Below, piece after piece: positions 22,990 to 35,054 of a stretch of DNA of 64,000 nt (positions within the stretch are counted from its first letter, which is position 1; the number at the start of each line of letters is the position of its first letter). Position numbers and translations under genes: made by a program. Source of the stretch: Cydia pomonella (lineage: Eukaryota > Arthropoda > Insecta > Lepidoptera > Tortricidae); assembly GCF_033807575.1 (NCBI RefSeq), contig NC_084707.1, positions 13,316,550-13,380,549 on the forward strand, written 5' to 3'. The notes beneath the pieces are model-generated. The model was not told the origin of the DNA, did not search any database, and worked only from the letters and a program-made list of their open reading frames with translations.

Positions 22990-24204
22990 TTATTGGAGTT
23001 TTTCGGCATCTTAGACGGCAGGCGAGTAAACTACACCCACTGAATCGTACAGAGCATTATATTTTCTATCAAATAACAATATTTCTAGAGTGATACTCGG
23101 CAGCATATTAATGGTGCACGGGCATCAAAAGAGACTTTGGCTTTCTATGAACATTTGTATTTATTGAAGAAAATTTGCATCTTAGACGGCAGGCGAGTAA
23201 ACCGCACCCACTGCATCGTACAGAGCATTAAATTATCGATCAAATAATTTTATTTCTAGAGTGATACTCGGCGGCATATTCATAATGCACGGGCATCAAA
23301 GAGACTTTGGCTTTCTATGACCATTTGCATTCATTGAAGTTTTTCTGCATCTTAGACGGCAAGCGAGTAAACTACACCCACTCTATCGTACAGAACATTA
23401 TACTATGTATCAAATAAAACTATATCTAGAGTGATACTCGGCGGCATATTAATGGTGCACGGGCATCAAAAAAGAAACTATAGCTTTCAATTAACATTTG
23501 CATTCATTGAAGTTTTTCGGCATGTTAGACGGCAGGCGAGTAAACTACACCCACTGCATCGTACAGAGCAATATATCATCAATCAAATAACAGTACCTCT
23601 AGAGTGATACTCGGCGGCATATTAATGGTGCACGGGCATCAAAAAAGACTTTGGCTTTCTATGAACATTTGCATTCATTGAAGTTTTTCTGCATCTTAGA
23701 CGGCAAGCGAGTAAACTACACCCACTCTATCGTACAGAACATTATACTATGTATCAAATAACACTATATCTAGAGTGATACTCAGCGGCATATTCATGAT
23801 TTACGGGCATCAAAGAGACTTTGGCTTTCTATGAACATTTGCATTCATTGAAGAATTTTTGCATCTTAGACGGCAGGCGAGTAAACTACACCCACTCTAT
23901 CGTACAATTTGTACAGAACATTATACTATGTATCAAATAACACTATATCTAGAGTGATACTCGGCAGCATATTAATGGTGCACGGGCATCAAAAAAGAAA
24001 CTTTAGCTTTCAATTAACATTTGCATTCATTGAAGTTTTTCTGCATCTTAGACGGCAAACGAGTAAACTACACCCACTCTATCGTACAGAACATTATACT
24101 ATGTATCAAATAACACTATATCTAGAGTGATACTCGGCAGCATATTAATGGTGCACGGGCATCAAAAAAGAAACTTTAGCTTTCAATTAACATTTGCATT
24201 CATT
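22990..24204 (+). repeat. About 1.2-kb block of satellite, copy 1
   Basis: Seven consecutive monomers that recur in the same order at about 25230-26446. Shared private marks include CATAATGCACGGGCATC, TATGACCATTTGC, ATTCATGATTTACGGGC and a small internal duplication giving TCGTACAATTTGTACAG. The two copies differ only at scattered bases. Confidence 0.8.
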
Positions 24205-25229
24205 GAAGTTTTTCTGCATCTTAGACGGCAAGCGAGTAAACTACACCCACTCTATCGTACAGAACATTATACTATGTATCAAATAACACTATATCTAGAG
24301 TGATACTCGGCAGCATATTAATGGTGCACGGGCATCAAAAAAGAAACTTTAGCTTTCTATGAACATTTCCATTCGTTGAAGTTTTTAGGCATCTTAGACG
24401 GCAGGCGAGTAAACTACACCCACTGAATCGTTCAGAGCATTATATTTTCTATCAAATAATTATATTTCTAGAGTGATACTCGGCGGCATATTAATGGTGC
24501 ACGGGCATCAAAAGAGACTTTGGCTTTCTATGAACATTTGCATTCATTGAAGTTTTTCTGCATCTTAGACGGCAAGCGAGTAAACTACACCCACTCTATC
24601 GTACAGAACATTATACTATGTATTAAATAACACTATATCTAGAGTGATACTCGGCGGCATATTCATGATGCACGGGCATCAAAGAGACTTTGGCTTTCTA
24701 TGAACATTTGCATTCATTGAAGAATTTTTGCATCTTAGACGGCAGGCGAGTAAACTACACCCACTTTATCGTACAGAACATTACACTATGTATCAAATAA
24801 CACTATATCTAGAGTGATACTCGGCAGCATATTAATGGTGCACGGGCATCAAAAAAGAAACTTTAGCTTTCTATGAACATTTCCATTCATTGAAGTTTTT
24901 CGGCATCTTAGACGGCAGGCGAGTAAACTACACCCACTCTATCGTACAGAGCATTATATTTTCTATCAAATAACAATATTTCTAGAGTGATACTCGGCAG
25001 CATATTAATGGTGCACGGGCATCAAAAAAGAAACTTTAGCTTTCAATTAACATTTGCATTCATTGAAGGTTTTCGGCATCTTAGACGGCAGGCGAGTAAA
25101 CTACACCCACTGCATCGTACAGAGCAATATATCATCAATCAAATAACAGTACTTCTAGAGTGATACTCGGCGGCATATTAATGGTGCACGGGCATTAAAA
25201 AGAAACTTAGGCTTTCTATGAACATTTCC

Positions 25230-26446
25230 ATTCATTGAAGTTTTTCGGCATCTTAGACGGCAGGCGAGTAAACTACACCCACTGAATCGTACAGAGCATT
25301 ATATTTTCTATCAAATAACAATATTTCTAGAGTGATACTCGGCAGCATATTAATGGTGCACGGGCATCAAAAGAGACTTTGGCTTTCTATGAACATTTGC
25401 ATTTATTGAAGAAAATTTGCATCTTAGACGGCAGGCGAGTAAACCGCACCCACTGCATCGTACAGAGCATTAAATTATCGATCAAATAATTTTATTTCTA
25501 GAGTGATACTCGGCGGCATATTCATAATGCACGGGCATCAAAGAGACTTTGGCTTTCTATGACCATTTGCATTCATTGAAGTTTTTCTGCATCTTAGACG
25601 GCAAGCGAGTAAACTACACCCACTCTATCGTACAGAACATTATACTATGTATCAAATAAAACTATATCTAGAGTGATACTCGGCGGCATATTAATGGTGC
25701 ACGGGCATCAAAAAAGAAACTATAGCTTTCAATTAACATTTGCATTCATTGAAGTTTTTCGGCATGTTAGACGGCAGGCGAGTAAACTACACCCACTGCA
25801 TCGTACAGAGCAATATATCATCAATCAAATAACAGTACCTCTAGAGTGATACTCGGCGGCATATTAATGGTGCACGAGCATCAATAAAGACTTTGGCTTT
25901 CTATGAACATTTGCATTCATTGAAGTTTTTCTGCATCTTAGACGGCAAGCGAGTAAACTACACCCACTCTATCGTACAGAACATTATACTATGTATCAAA
26001 TAACACTATATCTAGAGTGATACTCAGCGGCATATTCATGATTTACGGGCATCAAAGAGACTGGCTTTCTATGAACATTTGCATTCATTGAAGAATTTTT
26101 GCATCTTAGACGGCAGGCGAGTAAACTACACCCACTCTATCGTACAATTCGTACAGAACATTATACTATGTATCAAATAACACTATATCTAGAGTGATAC
26201 TCGGCAGCATATTAATGGTGCACGGGCATCAAAAAAGAAACTTTAGCTTTCAATTAACATTTGCATTCATTGAAGTTTTTCTGCATCTTAGACGGCAAAC
26301 GAGTAAACTACACCCACTCTATCGTACAGAACATTATACTATGTAACAAATAACACTATATCTAGAGTGATACTCGGCAGCATATTAATGGTGCACGGGC
26401 ATCAAAAAAGAAACTTTAGCTTTCAATTAACATTTGCATTCATTGA
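25230..26446 (+). repeat. About 1.2-kb block of satellite, copy 2
   Basis: This is the second copy of the block at about 22990-24204, offset by roughly 2240 bp (13 monomers). It shares the same rare variants, including TCGTACAATTCGTACAG with the same 11-base internal insertion. The match stops near 26446, where this copy has GAAGGTTTTCGGC and the other has GAAGTTTTTCTGC. Confidence 0.8.
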
Positions 26447-28660
26447 AGGTTTTCGGCATCTTAGACGGCAGGCGAGTAAACTACACTCACTGCATCGTAC
26501 AGAGCGTTTATCATCAATCAAATAACAGTACTTCTAGAGTGATACTCGGCGGCATATTAATGGTGCACGGGCATAAAAAAGAAACTTAGGCTTTCTATGA
26601 ACATTTCCATTCATTGAAGTTTTTCGACATCTTAGACGGCAGGCGAGTAAACTACACCCACTGAATCGCACAGAGCATTATATTTTCTATCAAATAACTA
26701 TATTTCTAGAGTGATACTCGGCGGCATATTAATGGTGCACGGGCATCAAAAGAGACTTTGGCTTTCTATGAACATTTGCATTCATTGAAGTTTTTCTGCA
26801 TCTTAGACGGCAAGCGAGTAAACTACACCCACTCTATCGTACAGAACATTATACTATGTATCAAATAACACTTTATCTAGAGTGATACTCGGCGGCATAT
26901 TCATGATGCACGGGCATCAAAGAGACTTTGGCTTTCTATGAACATTTGCATTCATTGAAGAATTTTTGCATCTTAGACGGCAGGCGAGTAAACTACACCC
27001 ACTCTATCGTACAGAACATTATACTATGTATCAAATAACACTATATTTAGAGTGATACTCGGCAGCATATTATTGGTGCATGGGCATCAAAAAAGAAATT
27101 TTAGCTTTCAATTAACATTTGCATTCATTGAAGTTTTTCTGCATCTTAGACGGCAAGCGAGTAAACTACACCCACTCTATCGTACAGAACATTATACTAT
27201 GTATCAAATAACACTATATCTAGAGTGATACTCGGCAGCATATTAATGGTGCACGGGCATCTAAAAAGAAACTTTAGCTTTCAATTAACATTTGCATTCA
27301 TTGAAGGTTTTCGGCATCTTAGACGGCAGGCAAGTAAACTACACCCACTGAATCGTACAGAGCATTATATTTTCTATCAAATAACAATATTTCTAGAGTG
27401 ATACTCGGCGGCATATTAATGGTGCACGGGCATCAAACGAGACTTTGGCTTTCTATGAACATTTGCATTCATTGAAGTTTTTCTGCATCTTAGACGGCAA
27501 GCGAGTAAACTACACCCACTCTATCGTACAGAACATTATATTATGTATCAAATAACACTATATCTAGAGTGATACTCGGCGGCATATTAGTGGTGCACGG
27601 GCATCAAAAAGACTTTGGCTTTCTATGAACAGTTGCATTCATTGAAGAATTTTTGCATCTTAGACGGCAGGCGAGTAAACCACACCCACTGTATCGTACA
27701 GAACGTTATATTACCTATCAAGTAACACTATATCTAGAGTGATACTCGGCGACATATTAATAGTGCAAGTGCACAAATAAGAAACTTAGGCTTTCTATGA
27801 ACTTTTGCATTTATTGAAGTTTTTCGGCATCATAGACGGCAGGCGAGTAAACTACACCCACTTCATCGTACAGAGCAATATATCATCAATCAAATAACAG
27901 TACTTCTAGAGTGATACTCGGCGGCATATTAATGGTGCACGGGCATAAAAAAGAAACTTAGGCTTTCTATGAACATTTCCAATTATTGAAGTTTTTCGGC
28001 ATCTTAGACGGCAGGCGAGTAAACTACACCCACTGAATCGTACGGAGCATTATATTTTCTATCAAATAACTATATTTCTAGAGTGATACTCGGCGGCATA
28101 TTAATGGTGCACGGGCATCAAAAATGACTTTGGCATTCTATGAACATTTGCATTCATTAAAGAAAATTTGCATCTTAGACGGCAGGCGAGTAAACCGCAC
28201 CCGCTGCATCGTACAGAGCATTAAATTATTGATCAAATAATTTTATTTCTAGAGTGATACTCGGCGGCATATTCATGATGCACGGGCATCAAAGAGACTT
28301 TGGCTTTCTATGAACATTTGCATTCATTGAAGAATTTTTGCATCTTAGACGGCAGGCGAGTAAACCACATCCACTGTATCGTACAGAACATTATATTACC
28401 TATCAAGTAACACTATATCTAGAGTGATCTTCGGCGACATATTAATAGTGCAACTGCACAAATAAGAAACTTAGGCTTTCTATGAACTTTTGCATTCATT
28501 GAAGTGTTTCGGCATCATAGACGGCAGGCGAGTAAACTACACCCACTGCATCGTACAGAGCGTTATATCATCAATCAAATAACAGTACCTCTAGAGTGAT
28601 ACTCGGCGGCATATTAATGGTGCACGGGCATCAAAAGAGACTTTGGCTTTCTATGACCTT

Positions 28661-28691
28661 TTGCCGTAATATGCATTTATATGCCTAATAT
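28661..28691. other. Orientation-switch junction of the satellite
   Basis: A forward monomer breaks off after GGCTTTCTATGAC. About 30 bases of AT-rich, TTATATGCC-containing sequence follow. A monomer then starts in the opposite orientation with ATTAATATGCCGCCGAGTAT, the reverse complement of the usual monomer start. Confidence 0.85.
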
Positions 28692-29748
28692 TTGCATTAA
28701 TATGCCGCCGAGTATCACTCTAGATCTAGTGTTATTTGATACATAGTATAATGTTCTGTGCGATAGAGTGGGTGTAGTTTACTCGCCTGCCGTCTAAGAT
28801 GCAAAAATTCTTCAATTAATGCAAATGTTCATAGAAAGACTAAGTTTCTTTTTTATGCCCGTGCACCATAAATATGCCGCCGAGTATCACACTAGAGATA
28901 AAGTTATTTGATAGAAAATATAATGCTCTGTACGATATAGTGGGTGTCGTTTACTCGCCTGCCGTCTAAGATGCCGAAAAACTTGAATGAATAGAATTTT
29001 TTATAGAAAGCCTAAGTTTTTTATTTGTGCACTTGCACCATTAATATGCCGCCGAGTATCAGTCTAGAAATAATGTTATTTTATAGATAGTATAACGCTC
29101 TGTACGATGCAGTGGGCGTTGTTTACTCGCCTGCCGTCTAAGATGCCGAAAAACTTCAATAAATGCAAAGGTTCATAGAAAGCATAAGATTCATATTTGA
29201 TGCCCGTGCACCATTGATATGTCGCCGAGTATCACTCTAGAGATAGTGGTATTTGATAGATAGTATTATGTCCAGTATGGTATAGTGGGTGTGGTTTACT
29301 CGCCTGCCGTCTAAGATGCCGAAAAACTTCGATGAACGCAAATGTTCATAGAAAACCTCAGTTTCTTATTTGATGCCCGTGCACCATTAATAAGCCGCCG
29401 AGTAATGTTATTTGATTGATGATATTATAATGCTCTGTACGATGCAGTGGGTGTAGTTTACTCGCCTGCCGTCGAAGATGCCGAAAAACTTCAATAAATG
29501 CAAATGTTCATAGAAAGTATCAGATTCTTATTTGATGCCCGTGCACCATTATTATGTCGCCGAGTATCACTCTAGAGATAGTGTTATTTAATAGATAGTA
29601 TTATGTTCTGTACGATACAGTGGGTGTGGTTTACTCGCCTGCCGTCTAAGGTGCAAAAATTCTTCAATGAATGCAAATGTTCATAGAAAGCCTATGTTTC
29701 AAATTTATTGCCCTTGCATCATTCGTATGCCGTAGAGTCATACTCTAT
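28692..29748 (-). repeat. Inverted, diverged satellite monomers at the array edge
   Basis: About six monomers in reverse orientation, recognisable by GCCGCCGAGTATCACTCTAG and GTTTACTCGCCTGCCGTCTAAG. They differ from each other and from the forward array much more than forward monomers do. One (near 29395) lacks the CACTCTAGAGATA junction. The last, near 29748, is degenerate (GCCGTAGAGTCATACTCTA). Higher divergence at the edge is usual for satellites that homogenise by unequal exchange. Confidence 0.93.
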
Positions 29749-29784
29749 GCGAGTCATAGAGCATCTTATAGGGTATTTAAAGCA

Positions 29785-30045
29785 GCTTTTAGTAGAGCTG
29801 TACCCCGTTTAGTTTGGACGTTATAGTAGCAGCCGAATTATTTCTAAAAGGTTTGTGGAAAATAATTAAATATTTTATTTTTTATCACCTAACTTCTGGA
29901 TCGATGATTGGGGTTGCACTATATACGTTTCATTAAGCATCTAATAGACTATCCAAATCAGGTTTTAGTAGAGTTGTATCTCTTTTAGTGTGGACTATAT
30001 AGCACTAACCGAAATATTTCTAAAAGGTTTTGTAGAAAAAATGAA
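29785..30045 (+). repeat. Imperfect direct duplication beyond the satellite edge
   Basis: The block around 29788-29875 (GCTTTTAGTAGAGCTGTACC, later ATTTCTAAAAGG) recurs in degraded form around 29953-30040 (GGTTTTAGTAGAGTTGTATC, later ATTTCTAAAAGG). The offset is about 166 bp, close to the satellite period, but the sequence is different. It may be an older tandem family. Confidence 0.6.
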
Positions 30046-30129
30046 ATCTGTAATAATTGGCTGCAATTCTGCAGGGCAGTTTAGACAAAATGCTCTTATA
30101 TAACGAGACACTGCCCTAACGTTCCACCA

Positions 30130-30610
30130 ATATGGTTGTTTCCAATTTTTTGAAACGCTTGTATTACGTTCTATATTAACTAAAAGTTGCCCTAAAATTC
30201 AACTTTTATACTAAAAACGGCTTTAAATATGTTAAATTAACAAAATATATTTTGACAGATGCTTTCGCGCCCAAAACGCTCTTTGAAAATTGTGTGACGT
30301 CACAGTTTACGGTTTGACACATAACTTCATACACACGTAGAAGATACAAACTGTCAACTGACATTTGTCATTTGTTGTTTATCACCTAACTGTCAACAGT
30401 GTCAATCCGAGAGTTGTGACGTCATCACAATCTTCAAAGACGTTTCGAGTTTGGTCACGTGACGTATGCCAAAAGATATTTTAAATTCAATATTTACGAA
30501 AATATGGTCATTACAGGTCCCCTAAAAGTAGTTTTACATGTTCTTATAATCCAAAAGAATTTATTGGGATACAATTCTGCCCTAAGATTTGTAGATGGAA
30601 ACAACCCTAT
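30130..30610. mobile_element. MITE-like element with 15-bp inverted ends
   Basis: ATATGGTTGTTTCCA at 30130-30144 is matched in inverse by TGGAAACAACCCTAT at 30596-30610 with one mismatch. They enclose 481 bp of AT-rich non-coding DNA with several TGACGTCA-like words. No transposase frame is seen. No clear target duplication was identified, so the assignment rests on the inverted ends. Confidence 0.5.
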
Positions 30611-30666
30611 TGTGTTATGTATGGTGAGATTTCATACGGACTTCCTAATTTAGTAGGTTAATTTTA

Positions 30667-30838
30667 GTGTGAAGTTGGCGGCCAAATGTTGGCGGCCGAT
30701 TTGCGCCAACATTTGGCCGCTAAACGTTGGCGGCCGACTGGCGCCAACATTTGGCCGCCAACTTTTGGCCGCTAAATGTTAGAGGCCGACTGTGACGCCA
30801 ATATTTGGCCGCCAACTTTTGGCCGCTAACTTCACACC
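30667..30838. repeat. GGCGGCCAA-rich palindromic repeat
   Basis: A 172-bp block made of alternating forms of TTGGCGGCCAAATGTTGG and its complement. It begins GTGTGAAGTTGGCGG and ends CCGCTAACTTCACACC, so it reads as an inverted repeat with further inverted and direct copies inside. It could fold into a cruciform or hairpin. It has no coding potential and no known family comes to mind. Confidence 0.75.
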
Positions 30839-30879
30839 GGTGGATTCGTAAGTATCTTTCGATATAAGTCAGGAAATTC

Positions 30880-31310
30880 CGGTTGAATCTCTAATACTTT
30901 CCCAATTCAATTACGCGGACATAGTATATGGGCCGAGACTCCTGGTGCAGACGAAAAAGTCCATACAGCGTGTACAAAATGCGTGTGTTCGATTTTGCTA
31001 CGACGTCGCCAAAAGAGCGCATTTATCAAGCCTTTCTTAAACGAAAGAAAGCAGTTCAATATGGATGGACAGCAGGAGAAAACTGCACCTAACCTGCAAG
31101 GTTCGGAAAATATTGGAGTTTCAAAGATCTTGCTACCTGTTTGAAAAACTAAAATGAGTAATGACACACGCAGCAAATCGCTAAGGAGATGCACGAAACT
31201 TGCGATACCTACACACAAGACGACATTTTTAAAGGGAATCTTTAAATTTGCTGCTGCAAAGATCTAGAATGAGCTGCCGCCACCCATACGGGAACCGATG
31301 GGACCATGGA
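30880..31310 (+). pseudogene. Decayed non-LTR retrotransposon reverse transcriptase C-terminus
   Basis: Conceptual translation across several stops and frame changes gives pieces typical of the C-terminal part of Jockey/CR1-type LINE polyproteins. From about 30905 to 31035 the frame reads NYADIVYG, then IQRVQNACVRFCYDV and KRAHLSSLS, and then hits a stop. Further on it gives MDSRRKLHLTC, and close to the end KFAAAKIWNELPPPIRE. The upstream reverse transcriptase domain is missing. It is an old 5'-truncated copy with no function. Confidence 0.7.
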
Positions 31311-33424
31311 CCTAGAATACTAAGGAAGTAGTTTCGCTAAAACACAAATAGGATTCCATGAACCACCAATTTTCTAGTATTTCATGAATCATGACACACT
31401 CACATTGACAGTTATCTCTATGGCCTCATCCACCAATCTGCCGTCTGTCGAATTGAAACGTCAGTGCATTAATTGTTCGACGAATTTAAATACGGCGGCA
31501 TGCGTGGTCGAATGTTGCAAAAATTATACCGATCGAAAGAAAAAAAGAGGCAGGATAAATTTTCATACATAAGATAATCAATTAACACATTATCTTTCGT
31601 AAAATACGATATTAATCCATGAAGTTGTACCTAAAGTGGAGGGCGCTCTCACTTTTTTTGCTATACTAAATTGAACCTTCCCTTAGAAAGGTGTTCGTAG
31701 TTCGTACCAAACTAGTGAAAATGTACTCGTACGTTCGCACGCTTAACCCATAAAGACTAAATACCACACCTACGCAGACACAGACACACACACATGAGCA
31801 CACAATTTTATTCCCTTTTTCACGTATATATTTTACTTTCATTTGGATTTTATATTTGTAGAGCCTATCAAAGCACATTATTTTGCTAACCTGCGACCGA
31901 CTGATCTGAAGGGTCCAACCTGAAAACCAGCGCTAGGTCCTCTGCTTGGCATATCCTGAGATTGGAGCCCATTGCCCAATCATAAGTTCTAAATGTAATT
32001 AATTACCTATTTTTCTTATTAATTTGTATTTAGTATTTAATTTTATTGTTGTACGTAGTTGTCATGTCTTGCCGTTGACGGAAAAATTACGTCACGCTAC
32101 ATAGAGTATAATTCAAAATAGTATTTTTGTAATAATTCATCATTTGTCAACCTCTTTAGTTAACCGATATAGATATTTGTCAATCAGTACAGAATGTCTA
32201 ACTGACTTTCAATTTATTGTACCTCACGTATTCAAGATCCTCAAATCTACCTATTGTACGTTGATCCTTTCATATGAGTTGAAGAAGAATGTGGCTGCGA
32301 CTCTGTGACTAAGGAGAACCGCTTCTTTTTGTTAATTGTCAATTACGCACTATCCATCAATCCATATATATTATGATTATGAAGTTTATTCATTTATGGT
32401 CTTAGATTAGGTCATTTATAATATGGATATAAAAGTAAAATATAAAAACACGAAACAATACAAAAAATATATAAGCACATTATAAAAAAACCTAACCTAG
32501 TGTGCCACCAGCAGGTGGTCAGGGGCGTCAGGGCTGCAGAGAGAGGAACCGTCGGACTATCCGCGCCCTGTCCAAGACTACCGCTTTCTGCATCTGACCC
32601 TTGATCTAACCACCTAGCGTGAGTCTCTCGTGGTGATATGATTATAATTATAGCGTCTTCCTACCAAATTACCTATTTGTTACTAAATATTTTGCACCAA
32701 CTCTTATTATTTTTGATTCAAGTAATACTACTAAATACATACAATTCCAATGACTTCATTTTAAAGTAGTATGTAATGTAATTAAAAACATCTACTTATG
32801 TATTTTTGTTACCAGTTGTAACATGCGGTTCCTGAACACGTCATAAAGAGCTTACCAATAATATGTGTATAGATAAAGCAGTGTAGGTATGTAACTGTAC
32901 ACAAATAGGCATCATCTAGCAGTCACATAAACTAAATACTGATTTATAACAAAAAAAGCTTTTAAAAGAGCATTAGTAATAAATTTATTTTGCGGCCGTT
33001 TATTTGTTTGTAGGCACTGTGCGGTTGTTGTGAGAAAAAAAATTAGAAAAAAATACATTTAGGGAGAAGACGTGATCGTCCATACAACATGAGAAAACGT
33101 TTTTCCACATCTAAATATTTCCCATTCTCCGTGACAGGTTTTATAGGTTTTTCTTTCTTTAAAGTTTGCAAAACAAACACATTTTTTTTTCAATAAAGCG
33201 TAACCTATAAACCTAGAATATATTATGCTGAAGCGACATCACAATCAAAGCGATCTGTTAAAATTTAAAAACCAATTTAAAAGTACCGTTATTTCCTTAA
33301 GATCGCAAAGCTATTCTTTCTTCTTAACGGATATTTTTATACTAAAGTCACTTAATAGGTGACTAATTGTTTCATCTGCTTATGCCAAAAGAAGGTTGTA
33401 TTCGAAGCCATGGAAATGACCTTA
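31311..33424. other. Non-coding stretch, no gene seen
   Basis: AT-rich sequence with only short frames. A small (CA)n run lies near 31785. The GC-richer piece near 32490-32640 (CCGTCGGACTATCCGCGCC and CTAACCACCTAGCGTGAG) resembles the 3' part of an interspersed lepidopteran repeat, but I cannot name it. A short cysteine-rich frame at 31384-31572 is not recognisable. Confidence 0.5.
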
Positions 33425-33940
33425 TGAGTTCGAATAGGTACTTAATCCCATCGGCTTCTTAGGCAGGGTCACTATTACCACAAAATAAAAAATAAACAGA
33501 ATGTCCGTTCTCGCCGTTCTTGAAAATACATACTTACCTAAACTTGCTCGACTCACTAGGGTTGCTTCTGTATTAATTTCGAATTTTATAAAGGAGTAGG
33601 TAATATAAGTTTACAGACATACATACATCGATTCGTTTATACATACATCTTATCATGTTTACATTCCTTAGAGACTGTATTTTGAGATTTTGACGTACAT
33701 GACAGTAGGTACCTACGTAGCGGCGGGGCGTCAATTGAGCAACGCGCGCACAGCCCGACTAAGCTCTGCCCGAGAGTGCCCGAGAACGCCTGTAAATGTT
33801 ACGTCTGTGTGAGTAAATGTCACGTATGTGTGGCGTGCGGCGAAAATGGCACTTTGTACTGAGCGGACTCTCTGCTCCGGCGCGCGCTGCCGCTATTTGC
33901 TTTGTGCAATTACCCACTAATAGGCCAGACCGGTAGTCCA
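33425..33940 (-). repeat. tRNA-derived SINE fragment split by an insertion
   Basis: 33452-33473 (CGGCTTCTTAGGCAGGGTCA) and 33915-33936 (CACTAATAGGCCAGACCGGT) together match the tRNA-like head of the SINE at 40300-40385, which reads continuously there. The match is interrupted by 429 bp (33480-33908) flanked by the direct repeat ATTACC (33474-33479 and 33909-33914). Confidence 0.65.
33480..33908. mobile_element. 429-bp insertion in the SINE, GC-rich on its right
   Basis: The insertion is bounded by the 6-bp duplication ATTACC. The left part is AT-rich. The right part (33715-33900) is GC-rich and contains repeated ACGTNTGTGTG words. It has no open frame of note. The ends are not the classical TG...CA of an LTR, and the family is unknown. 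The GC-rich part might be mistaken for a promoter, but its position inside a split SINE argues for a mobile origin. Confidence 0.5.
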
Positions 33941-35054
33941 AAAAGCTCCAGGTGATAATCAAGGAAGATAGACCAGTAAAATCATTTATACTTAAAATTA
34001 ACTTCAGTCAATCTGTAATGACAATACAAATACATAGAAAAGGACACACGTCAAACAAATCTTGCAGACCTCGATCTCTTTTTGTGTACGGACGAGTCAC
34101 AAGTCACACCACGCACCGCGCTATGCCCATATAGTTGGTCATGTGCTTCGGCAGAGGGGAAATGGTACGAATGCCGACTCCCTTCCCGGTTCCCGGTGTT
34201 ACTCGAAAGTAAATTTATTAATATTAATTTTTATGTTTTAAGTTAACACATTGTTTTAATTTAACAAATGAATATGACAGCAAGCGTCTGATTACTTTTT
34301 GAATGGAGACTAAGTGTAACTTTCGTTTAAAAAGTTGCGTTCGTAAGTCACGTTCGTCCATATCCCCATAGTGATGTATATGTCATTATCCCGACGAGGC
34401 AGCAGACTGGAAAGCTTGGCTTTGTGATTCTTAGATTGATGATGCGTGTCCACAGTTCAATCGCCTGTCGTTAAGCTCATACACTATGTTGATGCAGCTG
34501 TCTCATACTTAACGACATCGCATTATTCAACTACTCTGCTATGTATAGGATTTTCACTGCCTAACTAAACAGATGTTCGATTCACGAATCGCACACGCTA
34601 ACGCTTTTCTGTTTCTCGCTCGCTAGTTTTGTGAGAAGTATCTCGGTAGCTACGTCACTGGCATTCTGTATTTTTTTATAGTATGGGCTTAAATCACATT
34701 ACCACATGTAAGTCACGTCACTTGTGAAATGAAAATAAAATACTTAATTCTCAGAGGTCCAGGCAAGGCTTTTCCTCTACGTATGTACGCGTACGCATTG
34801 TTTCCAAGGTATTAATTTATTCAAGTTTATCTCAGGTATTGTGCGGGTAGTGGTGGTCGCATTATCGCCACATGATAACGGTACGCTATGTTACGAATTC
34901 AATCGTCCGTATTGGTATGATGGAAAGGGACAAACGATGATTAGCGGCATCGTAACTTTAGTACACGTTTATGAATAAGGGGGCTATTGTTTAATGTATA
35001 GTTGCAACTTTCATTGAAACAAGTAGGTACAGTCAGTCAGGTAATCCCTCTAGT
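33941..35054. other. Non-coding stretch, no gene seen
   Basis: Mixed-composition sequence with only short frames. I see no exon with both splice sites and coding character, and no recognisable repeat family. Confidence 0.4.

Larger units (their letters stand above)
15545..28660 (+). repeat. Satellite array, segment 3, with higher-order organisation
   Basis: About 13.1 kb, roughly 76 monomers of about 171 bp, all in one orientation. Multi-monomer units recur. A unit marked by the GGCGGTATATTAATGG start begins near 17262, 18801 and 20000, giving spacings of about nine and seven monomers. A four-monomer block (about 20.51-21.20 kb) is followed directly by a near copy (about 21.20-21.89 kb). An approximately 1.2-kb block near 23 kb recurs near 25.2 kb. 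Together with segments 1 and 2 the forward array holds close to 100 monomers. No gene is present. Confidence 0.96.

Noticed and set aside
1..29748. CRISPR-like or tandem-gene array
   Set aside because: Repeats are contiguous 171-bp units without unique spacers, in eukaryotic DNA. They are ordinary satellite.
33715..33900. GC-rich promoter or first exon of the Bcl-2 gene
   Set aside because: The block lies inside a 429-bp insertion with a 6-bp duplication in a SINE, so a mobile origin is more likely.
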